Shown here piece after piece: positions 1-5,622 of a stretch of 6,404 bases of DNA (position 1 is the stretch's first letter; each line of letters opens with the position of its first letter). The notes below the pieces were generated by a model that was not told the DNA's origin, did no database searches, and saw only the letters and a program-made list of their open reading frames with translations. The translations under genes and the position numbers were made by a program. The stretch lies in assembly GCA_016199665.1 (NCBI GenBank), contig JACQGG010000181.1, positions 1 through 6,404 on the forward strand, written 5' to 3'. This stretch comes from Acidobacteriota bacterium (GTDB lineage Bacteria; Acidobacteriota; UBA6911; JACQSX01).

Positions 1-1
1 C

Positions 2-412
2 TGCAGTAGTCGGGAGCTTTACAAAGGGATTCTGGACGGCCGGTCTCGAGCTGTCTTCCACGGCCGCATTCTGGTAAGGCGCGGGGCGCAGAAGACCGAT
101 TCCAAGCAGACCAACAACAATCTGCTGCTGTCGGACGAGGCCCTGGTCAACACCAAGCCGCAACTGGAAATCTATGCCGACGACGTCAAGTGCACCCATG
201 GGGCCACCATCGGACAACTGGACAGAGACGCAGTGTTTTATCTCCGCTCCCGTGGCATCGGGGAGAAAGCGGCCCGCAGCCTGCTGATTTATGCTTTCGC
301 CAGTGAAATCATCCGCCGCTGCAAGGCCGCCTCACTGAAAGACCAGCTGGATGAATTCCTGCTTCGCTGGTTGCCCGCCGGCGAATCCCTCAAGGAGGCC
401 GTTGCGCAATGA
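2..412 (+). CDS. sufD: SufD, Fe-S cluster scaffold subunit (C-terminal 136 residues, 5' end outside window)
   Basis: SufD is a subunit of the cytoplasmic SufBCD scaffold, which builds Fe-S clusters from sulfur delivered by SufS/SufU. The frame is open from base 2 to the TGA at 410-412, giving the last 136 residues. It shows the SufD signature in order: 'YKGILDGRSRAVFHGRILV' (fragment residues 7-25), 'AQKTDSKQTNNNLLLS' (29-44), 'KPQLEIYADDVKCTHGAT' (52-69), then 'GQLD' and 'FYLRSRGI' (79-86). The Cys64-x-His66 pair corresponds to the conserved KCxHGAT motif whose His matters in E. coli SufD. SufB would instead show an 'IEIKSPTAKVEHEA'-like stretch, so SufD is the better call. The stop overlaps the sufS start (ATGA), implying translational coupling. 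The remaining N-terminal part, and presumably sufB and sufC, lie upstream. Confidence 0.94.
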   Translation, partial: CSSRELYKGILDGRSRAVFHGRILVRRGAQKTDSKQTNNNLLLSDEALVNTKPQLEIYADDVKCTHGATIGQLDRDAVFYLRSRGIGEKAARSLLIYAFASEIIRRCKAASLKDQLDEFLLRWLPAGESLKEAVAQ

Positions 413-1677
413 AAGCCAGCCGTGACGTGGTTTCTTCACGACCCGATCTGTTTACGGGTGCGCTCAATGTCTCCCGCATTCGGGATGACTTTCCCATCCT
501 GAAACGAAAGGTTCACGGCAAACCCCTGATCTATCTGGACAATGCTGCGACGGCTCAGAAGCCGCAGCAGGTCGTCGACGCGCTGGTGCGCTTTTATTCC
601 GAGTACAATTCGAACATACATCGGGGCGTCCACCTGCTGAGCTCGGAGGCCACGGAAGCCTTTGAAGAAGCCCGCGCCAAGGTAAAGCGCTTTGTCAATG
701 CCCGCGAGATCTCAGAAATCATTTTTGTCCGCGGCGCCACCGAGGCAATCAACCTGGTGGCGCAAAGTTACGGACGACAGCACGTCCGGGCCGGGGATGA
801 AATCGTCATTTCCGCGATGGAACACCATTCCAACATCGTTCCCTGGCAGATCCTGTGCGAGGAAAAAGGCGCCAGATTGCGGGTGGTGCCGATCAATGAC
901 CGGGGCGAATTCCTCATGGAGGAGTACGAGAAGCTCTTGAACTCCAGGACCCGGCTGGTGTCGGTTGCGCATGTGTCGAATGCCTTGGGCTCAATCCTGC
1001 CGGTAGCCGAAATTATTGACGCGGCGCATCGCCGAAACGTGCCGGTGCTGATTGACGGAGCCCAGGCGGCGCCTCATATGAGATTGGATGTTCAGCTCCT
1101 GGACTGCGACTTCTATGCGCTGTCCGGGCATAAGCTGTTTGGGCCGACCGGTGTCGGAATCCTGTACGGGAAATGGGACTTGCTGGATGAGATGCCTCCC
1201 TACCAGGGCGGCGGAGACATGATCAGCTCGGTGACTTTCGAGCGGACCATCTACAACACGCTGCCGTTCAAGTTCGAGGCGGGAACGCCGCACATCGCGG
1301 GCGGAATCGGACTGGGCGCTGCCATTGATTATCTGAACGGCGTCGGCTTGGAGAATATTGCAGCTTACGAGCAAGAACTGCTGGGGTACGCCACTGACAG
1401 TCTGTCGGCCATTCCGCGGGTTCGGATCATCGGAACCGCCCGGGAAAAAGCGAGTCTGGTGTCCTTCACTGTCGACGGGGTGCATCCCCATGACATCGGC
1501 ACGGTGCTGGACCAGGAAGGAATCGCGATCCGCACCGGTCATCATTGCGCGCAACCGGTGATGGACCGTTTTCGCATTCCCGCCACGGCCCGGGCTTCCT
1601 TTGCGTTTTACAACACGCGGGAAGAGATCGGCGCGCTGTTGCGCGGAGTCCACAAAGTTATTGAATTGTTCAACTAA
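409..1677 (+). CDS. sufS: SufS, group II cysteine desulfurase (PLP-dependent)
   Basis: SufS removes sulfur from L-cysteine as an enzyme-bound persulfide, releasing alanine, and passes it on for Fe-S assembly. The 422-residue product is full length, with an N-terminal extension of about 16 residues relative to E. coli SufS (406). Visible features in order: 'YLDNAATAQKP' (42-52), 'RGATEAINLVA' (108-118), the cofactor-stacking His139 in 'EHHSNIVPW', Asp216 in 'LIDGAQAAPH', the PLP Schiff-base lysine Lys242 in 'SGHKLFGPTG', and the persulfide Cys380 in 'RTGHHCAQP'. The RTGHHC motif marks the group II (SufS/CsdA) class rather than IscS/NifS. The ATG at 409 overlaps the sufD stop and has AAGGAGG at 392-398, 10 bases upstream. 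The sufU gene follows immediately, so the persulfide acceptor here is SufU rather than SufE. Confidence 0.97.
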   Translation: MKASRDVVSSRPDLFTGALNVSRIRDDFPILKRKVHGKPLIYLDNAATAQKPQQVVDALVRFYSEYNSNIHRGVHLLSSEATEAFEEARAKVKRFVNAREISEIIFVRGATEAINLVAQSYGRQHVRAGDEIVISAMEHHSNIVPWQILCEEKGARLRVVPINDRGEFLMEEYEKLLNSRTRLVSVAHVSNALGSILPVAEIIDAAHRRNVPVLIDGAQAAPHMRLDVQLLDCDFYALSGHKLFGPTGVGILYGKWDLLDEMPPYQGGGDMISSVTFERTIYNTLPFKFEAGTPHIAGGIGLGAAIDYLNGVGLENIAAYEQELLGYATDSLSAIPRVRIIGTAREKASLVSFTVDGVHPHDIGTVLDQEGIAIRTGHHCAQPVMDRFRIPATARASFAFYNTREEIGALLRGVHKVIELFN

Positions 1678-2132
1678 TGTCCTATCTGAACGATCTGTAC
1701 CAGGAGATTATCCTGGACCACAACAAACGGCCCCGAAACTTCGGGGAGCTCAAGGACGCCAACCGGAGGGCGGATGGCTATAACCCGCTCTGCGGCGACA
1801 AACTCACTGTCTATCTGCACATGGACGGCGACCTGGTCCGGGATGTCAGCTTCCAAGGTTCCGGCTGCGCCATCTCAACCGCCTCGGCATCTCTAATGAC
1901 CGAAGCTCTCAAGGGCAAGACGCGGGCCCAGGTCGAGGAGCTCTTCAATGGCTTCCACAGTCTGGTGACGGGAGCGACCAGCGGCGATGACTCCTCACAG
2001 ATTGACCTGGGCAAACTGGCGGCATTTCACGGCGTCAGCGAATTCCCGATCCGCGTCAAGTGCGCGACCCTGGCCTGGCATACCATGCAGGCGGCTTTGG
2101 AAAACAAGGAGCAGGCGGTTTCAACTGAATGA
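1677..2132 (+). CDS. sufU: SufU, zinc-dependent sulfurtransferase partner of SufS
   Basis: SufU is an IscU-fold protein that accepts persulfide sulfur from SufS by zinc-ligand swapping and relays it to the SufBCD scaffold. The 151-residue product carries the four expected zinc ligands: Cys39 and Asp41 in 'NPLCGDKL', Cys64 in 'FQGSGCAIS' and Cys129 in 'VKCATLAWHT'. The 65-residue spacing between Cys64 and Cys129 includes the insertion (about residues 88-112) that separates SufU from scaffold-type IscU. The N-terminal 'LYQEIILDHNKRPRNFG' (7-23) is also typical. The start codon overlaps the sufS stop (TAATG). No good ribosome binding site lies just upstream, so translation probably depends on coupling to sufS. 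Confidence 0.96.
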   Translation: MSYLNDLYQEIILDHNKRPRNFGELKDANRRADGYNPLCGDKLTVYLHMDGDLVRDVSFQGSGCAISTASASLMTEALKGKTRAQVEELFNGFHSLVTGATSGDDSSQIDLGKLAAFHGVSEFPIRVKCATLAWHTMQAALENKEQAVSTE

Positions 2133-2195
2133 GCGGTCAGGGCAGGCGCGGGTCTCCCGGAGACGATTGTTGTCCCCTGCCGCTGAGGAGAAGTC

Positions 2196-2540
2196 ATGGA
2201 AAACACCCCCGGCGCTGTCAGCCAGTCCGCTGACGCTCAGGAAATCGAGAAAAAAATCATCGAGGTTCTGCGGACCATTTTCGACCCTGAAATTCCCGTC
2301 AATATTTATGAGCTGGGTCTGATCTATAACCTTGAAGTGTCGCCCGCCGGCGCGGTCGGTGTTCGGATGACCCTGACCTCTCCGATGTGTCCGGTGGCGG
2401 GAATTCTGCCCCCCGAGGTTGAGTCCAAGATTCGGAACGTCCCGGGAGTTACAGACGTGAAGTTGGATCTGGTGTGGGAACCACCCTGGTCGGATGAGAA
2501 AATGACCGAGGCGGCGAAACTGCAACTCGGGCTGCTGTGA
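2196..2540 (+). CDS. sufT: SufT / MIP18-type (DUF59) Fe-S cluster maturation protein
   Basis: SufT proteins help mature or transfer Fe-S clusters and often close suf operons. The 114-residue product is a single MIP18/DUF59 domain: 'IFDPEIPVNIYELGLIYNL' (28-46), 'MTLTSPMCPVAGILPPEV' (58-75) with the conserved Cys65, 'VPGVTDVKLDLVWEPPW' (82-98), and a C-terminal 'AAKLQLGLL'. It lacks the long N-terminal extension seen in some SufT proteins. The first 15 or so residues are probably disordered. GAGGAG at 2185-2190, 5 bases before the ATG, supports this start. A small hairpin (GTCTC-CCG-GAGAC, 2152-2164) lies in the 63-base gap after sufU. It has no T-run, so it is not an obvious terminator, and sufT is probably co-transcribed with sufDSU. 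No clear terminator was found after sufT. Confidence 0.93.
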   Translation: MENTPGAVSQSADAQEIEKKIIEVLRTIFDPEIPVNIYELGLIYNLEVSPAGAVGVRMTLTSPMCPVAGILPPEVESKIRNVPGVTDVKLDLVWEPPWSDEKMTEAAKLQLGLL

Positions 2541-2613
2541 CGTTGAACGTTTTGCGTTGATGGATGGATTCTCCGCAAGTCTTGCATCGTTTGCCGGGAC
2601 GCGTTTACGCTTG

Positions 2614-2643
2614 TTGACGGAACCTCCCGACCTTGGCGATAAT
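2614..2643 (+). promoter_or_regulatory. candidate sigma70-type promoter for the beta-propeller gene
   Basis: TTGACG (2614-2619) and GATAAT (2638-2643) are separated by 18 bases. Each hexamer matches the sigma70 consensus at five of six positions. The site lies in the 241-base gap after sufT and would start transcription near 2650, giving the downstream gene its own promoter and a leader of about 130 bases. This is a pattern match only. Confidence 0.45.
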
Positions 2644-2700
2644 CAGCAGGCGATAAACGTCAATCAAGGGGCTGGGGCGAGGTGTGCTTGGGAACTTGAA

Positions 2701-2721
2701 GACCCGGTTTCAAGGCGGGTC
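2701..2721 (+). other. leader hairpin upstream of the beta-propeller gene
   Basis: GACCCG (2701-2706) and CGGGTC (2716-2721) form a perfect 6-base-pair stem with a 9-base loop in the untranslated leader. No T-run follows, and it ends 60 bases before the start codon. I do not recognise a known riboswitch in the leader. Confidence 0.35.
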
Positions 2722-2770
2722 GCCGATTGCCGGAAAGAGGGCGAGAGTCCCCGAAATACTCAGGTGAAAA

Positions 2771-2776
2771 GGGAGG
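2771..2776 (+). promoter_or_regulatory. ribosome binding site that sets the propeller start at 2782
   Basis: GGGAGG sits 5 bases before the ATG at 2782, which opens directly into a signal peptide. The frame is open further upstream to an ATG at 2557, but those 75 codons look non-coding and would bury the signal peptide. The 2782 start is therefore strongly preferred. Confidence 0.8.
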
Positions 2777-2781
2777 TTGCG

Positions 2782-4035
2782 ATGATCAGGAAATTGGTTG
2801 TGCTCTTGCTGGCGGCGCTCACTGTCATCTTGTCCTGGGCGGCGTCGCGGACCGGCCAAAGCCATCCCACCGGCCTGGCTCTGGCGCAGGCGGCCGCGAA
2901 GCCGGCGGAAAGGCGCACGGTTGTCATAAGACGCGCTCCCATCCGCCACATCAAGGATTCTTATCCCGCCTTCCACGGCCTCGCGATAGACGAGGAGCGC
3001 GGGGAGTTGTTTCTGGGCAATGATAATGACCTGACAAGATGGGGTCCCAGCATTGACACTTACCGCGTTGACTTCGCGCCGACCAATGCGGTCAAAGAGC
3101 CCATCCGCCGGATTGCGGGACCCATGGCGGATCTTCACGGCGTCTGCTCCATGGCGGTATCTCCGGAGTTCAAGGAGATCTATCAGGTGAGCAATGACGG
3201 GGAGGATGTTTCCGTATACCCATTGGAGGCAAACGGGGACGTTAAACGGCTGCGATCGGCAATCGCGTCGCACGGGACCTGGGGTGTTGCTTTCGATCCA
3301 AAGTCTGATGAAGTTTTTGTCACCGTCGAACATGTCAACCGGGTCGCAGCCTACCGGAGGACCGCTCAAGAAACGGACAGCCCGTTGCGCTATGTTCAAG
3401 GGCCCAACACCGAGCTGGCCGATCCGCATGGGATCTACGTGGATTCCGGCAAGAATGAGATCTATGTCACCAATCACGGCAACTGGCGCTATACAGAGCC
3501 GGGTGAAACTTTCAATCGGATTGTTCCCTATTACCATGTGACCAAGATCAGGCCCCTGACTCCTTCCACAGGGAAGTTTCTCCCCCCGTCCATTACCGTT
3601 CACGCCCGGACCGCCAATGGGGATGCCAAGCCCCTGCGGGTGATCCAGGGGTCCAAGACCGGTATGAATCTCCCACTGGGAATCGTACTGGACCCGCTGA
3701 GCAACCAACTGGCGGTGGCCAACGGCGCGTCCGATGCAATCCTTTTCTTCGACGTCAATGCCAATGGTGACGTGGCCCCGGTTCGCGTCCTCAGCGGGCC
3801 CGCGACGGGACTGGGCGGTCCCACCAGTGTGGTTATTGACAAGAAGCGGGATGAGCTCTGGGTTGCCAACTTTGGCAATCACACCGCGACGGTCTATCCC
3901 AGAACGGCTCAGGGAAATGTGGCGCCTCTTCGGACGATTCGCGGCGCCCCGGAGGGGATCCCGGCCACGGGCCTGGGGACCGCGTCGTCGGTCAATTACA
4001 ACCCAAAACGGAAAGAGATCCTGGTTCCCAACTGA
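2782..4035 (+). CDS. exported NHL/YncE-like beta-propeller repeat protein, N-terminal part ending at an in-frame TGA
   Basis: The predicted product is exported and repeat-built; its function is unknown. Residues 1-38 form a signal peptide: 'MIRK', a hydrophobic core 'LVVLLLAALTVILSWAA', then a region ending near 'LALAQAA', a possible cleavage site. From about residue 66, degenerate repeats of roughly 45-60 residues follow, each with a pattern like 'GhxhDxxxxEhaVAN...hxVaxRxAxGDVxPhRxIxGPxTGh'. Clear units include 'SNQLAVANGASDAILFF' with 'NANGDVAPVRVLSGPATGL', and 'DELWVANFGNHTATVYP' with 'TAQGNVAPLRTIRGAPEG'. The unit near residues 225-275 carries a long insertion between its strands. No catalytic residues are recognisable. 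The frame stops after 'KRKEILVPN' at codon 418 (TGA, 4033-4035), in the middle of the seventh repeat. The same frame continues with matching repeats to 4851, so the intended protein is about 689 residues. Such propellers usually bind a ligand or partner in the periplasm or outside the cell. Confidence 0.85.
   Translation: MIRKLVVLLLAALTVILSWAASRTGQSHPTGLALAQAAAKPAERRTVVIRRAPIRHIKDSYPAFHGLAIDEERGELFLGNDNDLTRWGPSIDTYRVDFAPTNAVKEPIRRIAGPMADLHGVCSMAVSPEFKEIYQVSNDGEDVSVYPLEANGDVKRLRSAIASHGTWGVAFDPKSDEVFVTVEHVNRVAAYRRTAQETDSPLRYVQGPNTELADPHGIYVDSGKNEIYVTNHGNWRYTEPGETFNRIVPYYHVTKIRPLTPSTGKFLPPSITVHARTANGDAKPLRVIQGSKTGMNLPLGIVLDPLSNQLAVANGASDAILFFDVNANGDVAPVRVLSGPATGLGGPTSVVIDKKRDELWVANFGNHTATVYPRTAQGNVAPLRTIRGAPEGIPATGLGTASSVNYNPKRKEILVPN
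4033..4035 (+). other. in-frame TGA interrupting the beta-propeller reading frame
   Basis: The codons read AAC-TGA-ACG. Alignment with the preceding repeat puts 'VAN-F-GNHTATVYP' against 'VPN-*-TSHPRISVF', so the TGA takes the place of a single residue and no bases are gained or lost around it. The 271 codons that follow are open in the same frame and continue the repeats. TGA is the normal stop of sufD, sufU and sufT here, so the genome does not reassign it wholesale. Explanations are a nonsense mutation (from TGG, CGA, TGT or TGC), a base-call error, readthrough, or selenocysteine insertion. Confidence 0.9.
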
Positions 4036-4851
4036 ACGAGCCATCCGAGAATCTCGGTTTTCGCCGGTTCGGCGAACGGACAAGTCGGTCCCATCCGGGT
4101 TTTACAAGGTCAGGCCACGCTGCAGGCGCGAACCAGCCATGAAATAGCCCTGGATCTGGTCCATGACGAGATCGCGGCGCCGAATCCATTTGCGCACGCG
4201 ATCCTCTTCTTCCGCGCTGACGCGGAGGGGAATGAGAAACCGCTTCGGATCATTCAAGGGCCTAAAACCCTCATGGGCGGAGGCATGGATGCGGATAACG
4301 TGGAGATAGACCCCATTCATAACGAGGTGTTTGTGGTTCAAAGATCCGCCGACGCCATTCTGGTGTTTCCCAGGGAGGCCAACGGCGATGTGGCTCCCAT
4401 CCGGATCATTCAGGGCCCCAAGACAGGGTTGCGCTATCCGCGCCGATTGACGGTCGATCCGGCCAACAACCTCTTGGCGGTTATTTCCGAGCAGGGGATC
4501 GTGCTCTTTAACCGCACCGATAATGGCGATGTTGCCCCTCGCTGCGTGATATCGGGCCCAAAGACCGGGATCCCGAATTTAGCCAAGGCATCTAATTCAA
4601 AGGCCATGTTGAACCCGGACGCCCAGAAAATTATCTTTGCCGTGAGGAAGCCGGCCCAAACAAAACAGGAGGTGGAAAGGAGCGGGGGAGGGATGACGTT
4701 AATCTGGAAATATGGAGACTGTGGAGATGTGCCGCCCTTGTACCGGTTCGAGGAAGGCGCCCCGGGTTTCGATCTTATTCCAGAGGCCAAAGAGATCATA
4801 ATAGACGCCAAGGGCGGGTTGATGGTTTTCTCTCTGCCTGAGGCATTCTAG
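4036..4851 (+). CDS. C-terminal half of the beta-propeller protein, in frame beyond the TGA
   Basis: This 271-codon continuation begins 'TSHPRISVFAGSANGQVGP' and ends 'GGLMVFSLPEAF' before TAG (4849-4851). It carries about five to six further repeats of the same type as the upstream half: 'AILFFRADAEGNEKPLRIIQ', 'AILVFPREANGDVAPIRIIQ' and 'IVLFNRTDNGDVAPRCVIS', then two weaker units that close the fold. It stays free of stops and keeps normal repeat spacing, so it has been under coding selection until very recently or still is. It lacks its own signal peptide. The first ATG (4273) comes 240 bases after the TGA, falls inside a repeat and has no good ribosome binding site. Independent translation therefore looks unlikely. 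It is either expressed by decoding through the TGA or is the dead end of a freshly broken gene. Confidence 0.75.
   Translation, partial: TSHPRISVFAGSANGQVGPIRVLQGQATLQARTSHEIALDLVHDEIAAPNPFAHAILFFRADAEGNEKPLRIIQGPKTLMGGGMDADNVEIDPIHNEVFVVQRSADAILVFPREANGDVAPIRIIQGPKTGLRYPRRLTVDPANNLLAVISEQGIVLFNRTDNGDVAPRCVISGPKTGIPNLAKASNSKAMLNPDAQKIIFAVRKPAQTKQEVERSGGGMTLIWKYGDCGDVPPLYRFEEGAPGFDLIPEAKEIIIDAKGGLMVFSLPEAF
4045..4076 (+). other. two tandem hairpins just downstream of the in-frame TGA (SECIS-like position)
   Basis: The first hairpin is CCGAG (4045-4049) / CTCGG (4053-4057) with loop AAT. The second is TTCGCCG (4060-4066) / CGGCGAA (4070-4076), a perfect 7-base-pair stem with loop GTT. An alternative fold stacks TCCG (4044-4047) with CGGA (4077-4080) beneath the second stem. 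The GTT loop lies 32-34 bases after the TGA. Bacterial SECIS elements lie inside the coding region just after the UGA and have a G (usually followed by U) in the apical loop. The position fits, but GC-rich coding DNA forms such hairpins by chance. Confidence 0.4.
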
Positions 4852-4863
4852 TTAAGCTAGGCC

Positions 4864-4912
4864 TTCGGCGCTCAGCTGTCGGCTGTCAGCCTTCAGCTTT
4901 CGGCCGTCAGCC
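4864..4912. repeat. seven tandem degenerate 7-base units
   Basis: Seven consecutive heptamers fit (T/G/C)TC(A/G)GC(C/T/G): TTCGGCG, CTCAGCT, GTCGGCT, GTCAGCC, TTCAGCT, TTCGGCC and GTCAGCC. They start 13 bases after the propeller TAG. The phase is exact over 49 bases and most changes are transitions, which suggests slippage growth followed by drift. No coding role is apparent. Confidence 0.8.
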
Positions 4913-4922
4913 AATCGTTAGT

Positions 4923-5036
4923 TACTTTCCGGTGCAAAAAGGAGCCGGACGGCGTGGCATGGGCATCTTGCCTATGCGAAGGCACGGGCGGGCCGGCCGT
5001 GCCACACCAAGACAACCATTTTTGCACCCGAAAGTA
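4923..5036. repeat. nested palindromic element with 18-base inverted ends (REP/MITE-like)
   Basis: TACTTTCCGGTGCAAAAA (4923-4940) is repeated inverted at 5019-5036 with one mismatch. Inside lies a second inverted pair, GTGGCA (4954-4959) / TGCCAC (5000-5005). This encloses two hairpins: GCATGGGCA / TGCCTATGC (4957-4965 / 4969-4977, one G-U pair, loop TCT) and GGCACGG / CCGTGCC (4981-4987 / 4997-5003). The inner core resembles the widespread 'GGCATGGGCATCTTGCC ... GGGCGTGCCAC' intergenic palindromes I recall from several environmental bacterial phyla. There is no transposase inside, so any movement would have to be driven from elsewhere. Confidence 0.75.
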
Positions 5037-5095
5037 GTTGGTGTCGTACGGGTGGCCGCGAAATCTAATGGCAGAAACCGGAGTCCTCGTGGAGC

Positions 5096-5114
5096 TACTT
5101 TGTGGTGCAAGAAA
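5096..5114. repeat. third, diverged copy of the element end sequence
   Basis: TACTTTGTGGTGCAAGAAA matches the 4923-4940 arm apart from two substitutions and one inserted base, and lies in the same orientation. It begins 60 bases beyond the inverted arm at 5019-5036, with which it could form a second inverted pair. This suggests overlapping or successive insertions. Confidence 0.6.
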
Positions 5115-5208
5115 GTGTTCGGCCTGCCGCAAAACACTGGTCGCCCACGACTACGCTCTGCTGGGTAAACTGGCTTACGACCGTATTGTTGAGAAGCTGG
5201 GCCTGTGA

Positions 5209-5622
5209 GATACCGCGCACCAGCTCCCATCGGCCCGCCACTTCAGAAGCAAACTGGAATGGCTCGCCGGTCCTTGCCGCAAACAGTCCCACCCAGAAGA
5301 CCGGAAAAGCAGCGACAGTAAGAAAGGCTCCCAGGAGTACTACCAGTTGGTCCGTCTCTTTGAACCTGCCCCGATTAGTCCCGACGACAGCCGCTTGTTG
5401 GCCGTGTTCTTGAGAGGCGAGTCTCAAATCCAGGGAGTCCGAAACTAAGACTTACGCATCTGTCTCTATCCCCAACAAGAATGTGATCCGCAACAGACTC
5501 GTAAGAATGCCGCTCGCATCACTCGACAACTCAAGCTGTTCCGTGCCCACGGCTTGATTTATCGAGTAGGCAGAACAAACCCCTACAGAACAACACAAGA
5601 AGGGTGGAGTGATGTGCCTCTC
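5209..5622 (+). pseudogene. decayed C-terminal remnant of a hypothetical protein with a winged-helix-like end
   Basis: The reading frame runs through two in-frame stops, the TGA at 5206-5208 just before the remnant and the TAA at 5446-5448 inside it. It is recognisable as the C-terminal part of an uncharacterised family I know only as hypothetical proteins scattered in multiple copies through environmental bacterial genomes. The family pattern is 'fxLfsxeDxxLfxAvxRGEFxxxGFRNrDLR...vsRxLrxLRaHGLIxKVxrTxrYxxTxxG'. Here it reads 'RLFEPAPISPDDSRLLAVFL', 'RGESQIQGVRN', the TAA where a basic residue is expected, 'DLRICLYP', then 'ITRQLKLFRAHGLIYRVG' and 'RTNPYRTTQEGW'. Similarity is clear from about 5341 to 5607 and the left edge is uncertain. 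No start codon or ribosome binding site remains. The 5450-5640 part looks more AT-rich than its neighbours. The family name and mobility are from memory. Confidence 0.6.

Larger units (their letters stand above)
4852..5208. other. repeat-rich stretch without a convincing gene
   Basis: No frame here has both a plausible start and a recognisable protein pattern. Both strands give short open frames only because they read through the repeats described separately (heptamer array, nested palindrome, third end copy). The frame from ATG 5068 to TGA 5206-5208 (46 codons, containing 'CGARKCSACRKTLVAHDY') is in phase with the remnant further downstream and could be its decayed upstream part. I do not recognise it. 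No clear terminator for the propeller gene was found. Confidence 0.6.

Noticed and set aside
991..1653. 220-codon open frame on the minus strand inside sufS
   Set aside because: It is a shadow of a gene with every catalytic residue in place, and the antisense peptide has no recognisable pattern.
2541..2560. Possible intrinsic terminator after sufT (ACGT-TGA-ACGT then TTTT)
   Set aside because: A 4-base-pair AT-containing stem is too weak and the T-run is only four bases long.
2557..2781. 75-codon N-terminal extension of the propeller frame
   Set aside because: The codons look non-coding, a promoter-like site lies within them, and the ATG at 2782 has a good ribosome binding site followed at once by a signal peptide.
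2710..4083. 457-codon open frame on the minus strand across the propeller gene
   Set aside because: It is antisense to a frame with a signal peptide and clear repeats, and it has no ribosome binding site or recognisable domain. Long antisense frames are common opposite GC-rich repeat genes.
4273..4851. Separate downstream gene starting at ATG 4273
   Set aside because: The homology begins upstream at 4036 in the same frame, the ATG lies inside a repeat, and no good ribosome binding site precedes it.
4864..5114. CRISPR array
   Set aside because: The repeats are either 7 bases in direct tandem or inverted pairs. There are no regularly spaced direct repeats of 23-47 bases with unique spacers.
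4893..5230. Several overlapping frames on both strands (peptides such as 'GMGILPMRRHGRAGRAT')
   Set aside because: They are translations of the palindromic repeats. Such peptides turn up wherever this repeat occurs and do not indicate a gene.
5095..5427. 110-codon minus-strand frame with a hydrophobic stretch
   Set aside because: Its N-terminal half is antisense to the decayed plus-strand frame and its C-terminal end is the repeat arm. The hydrophobic stretch alone is not enough to support a membrane protein.
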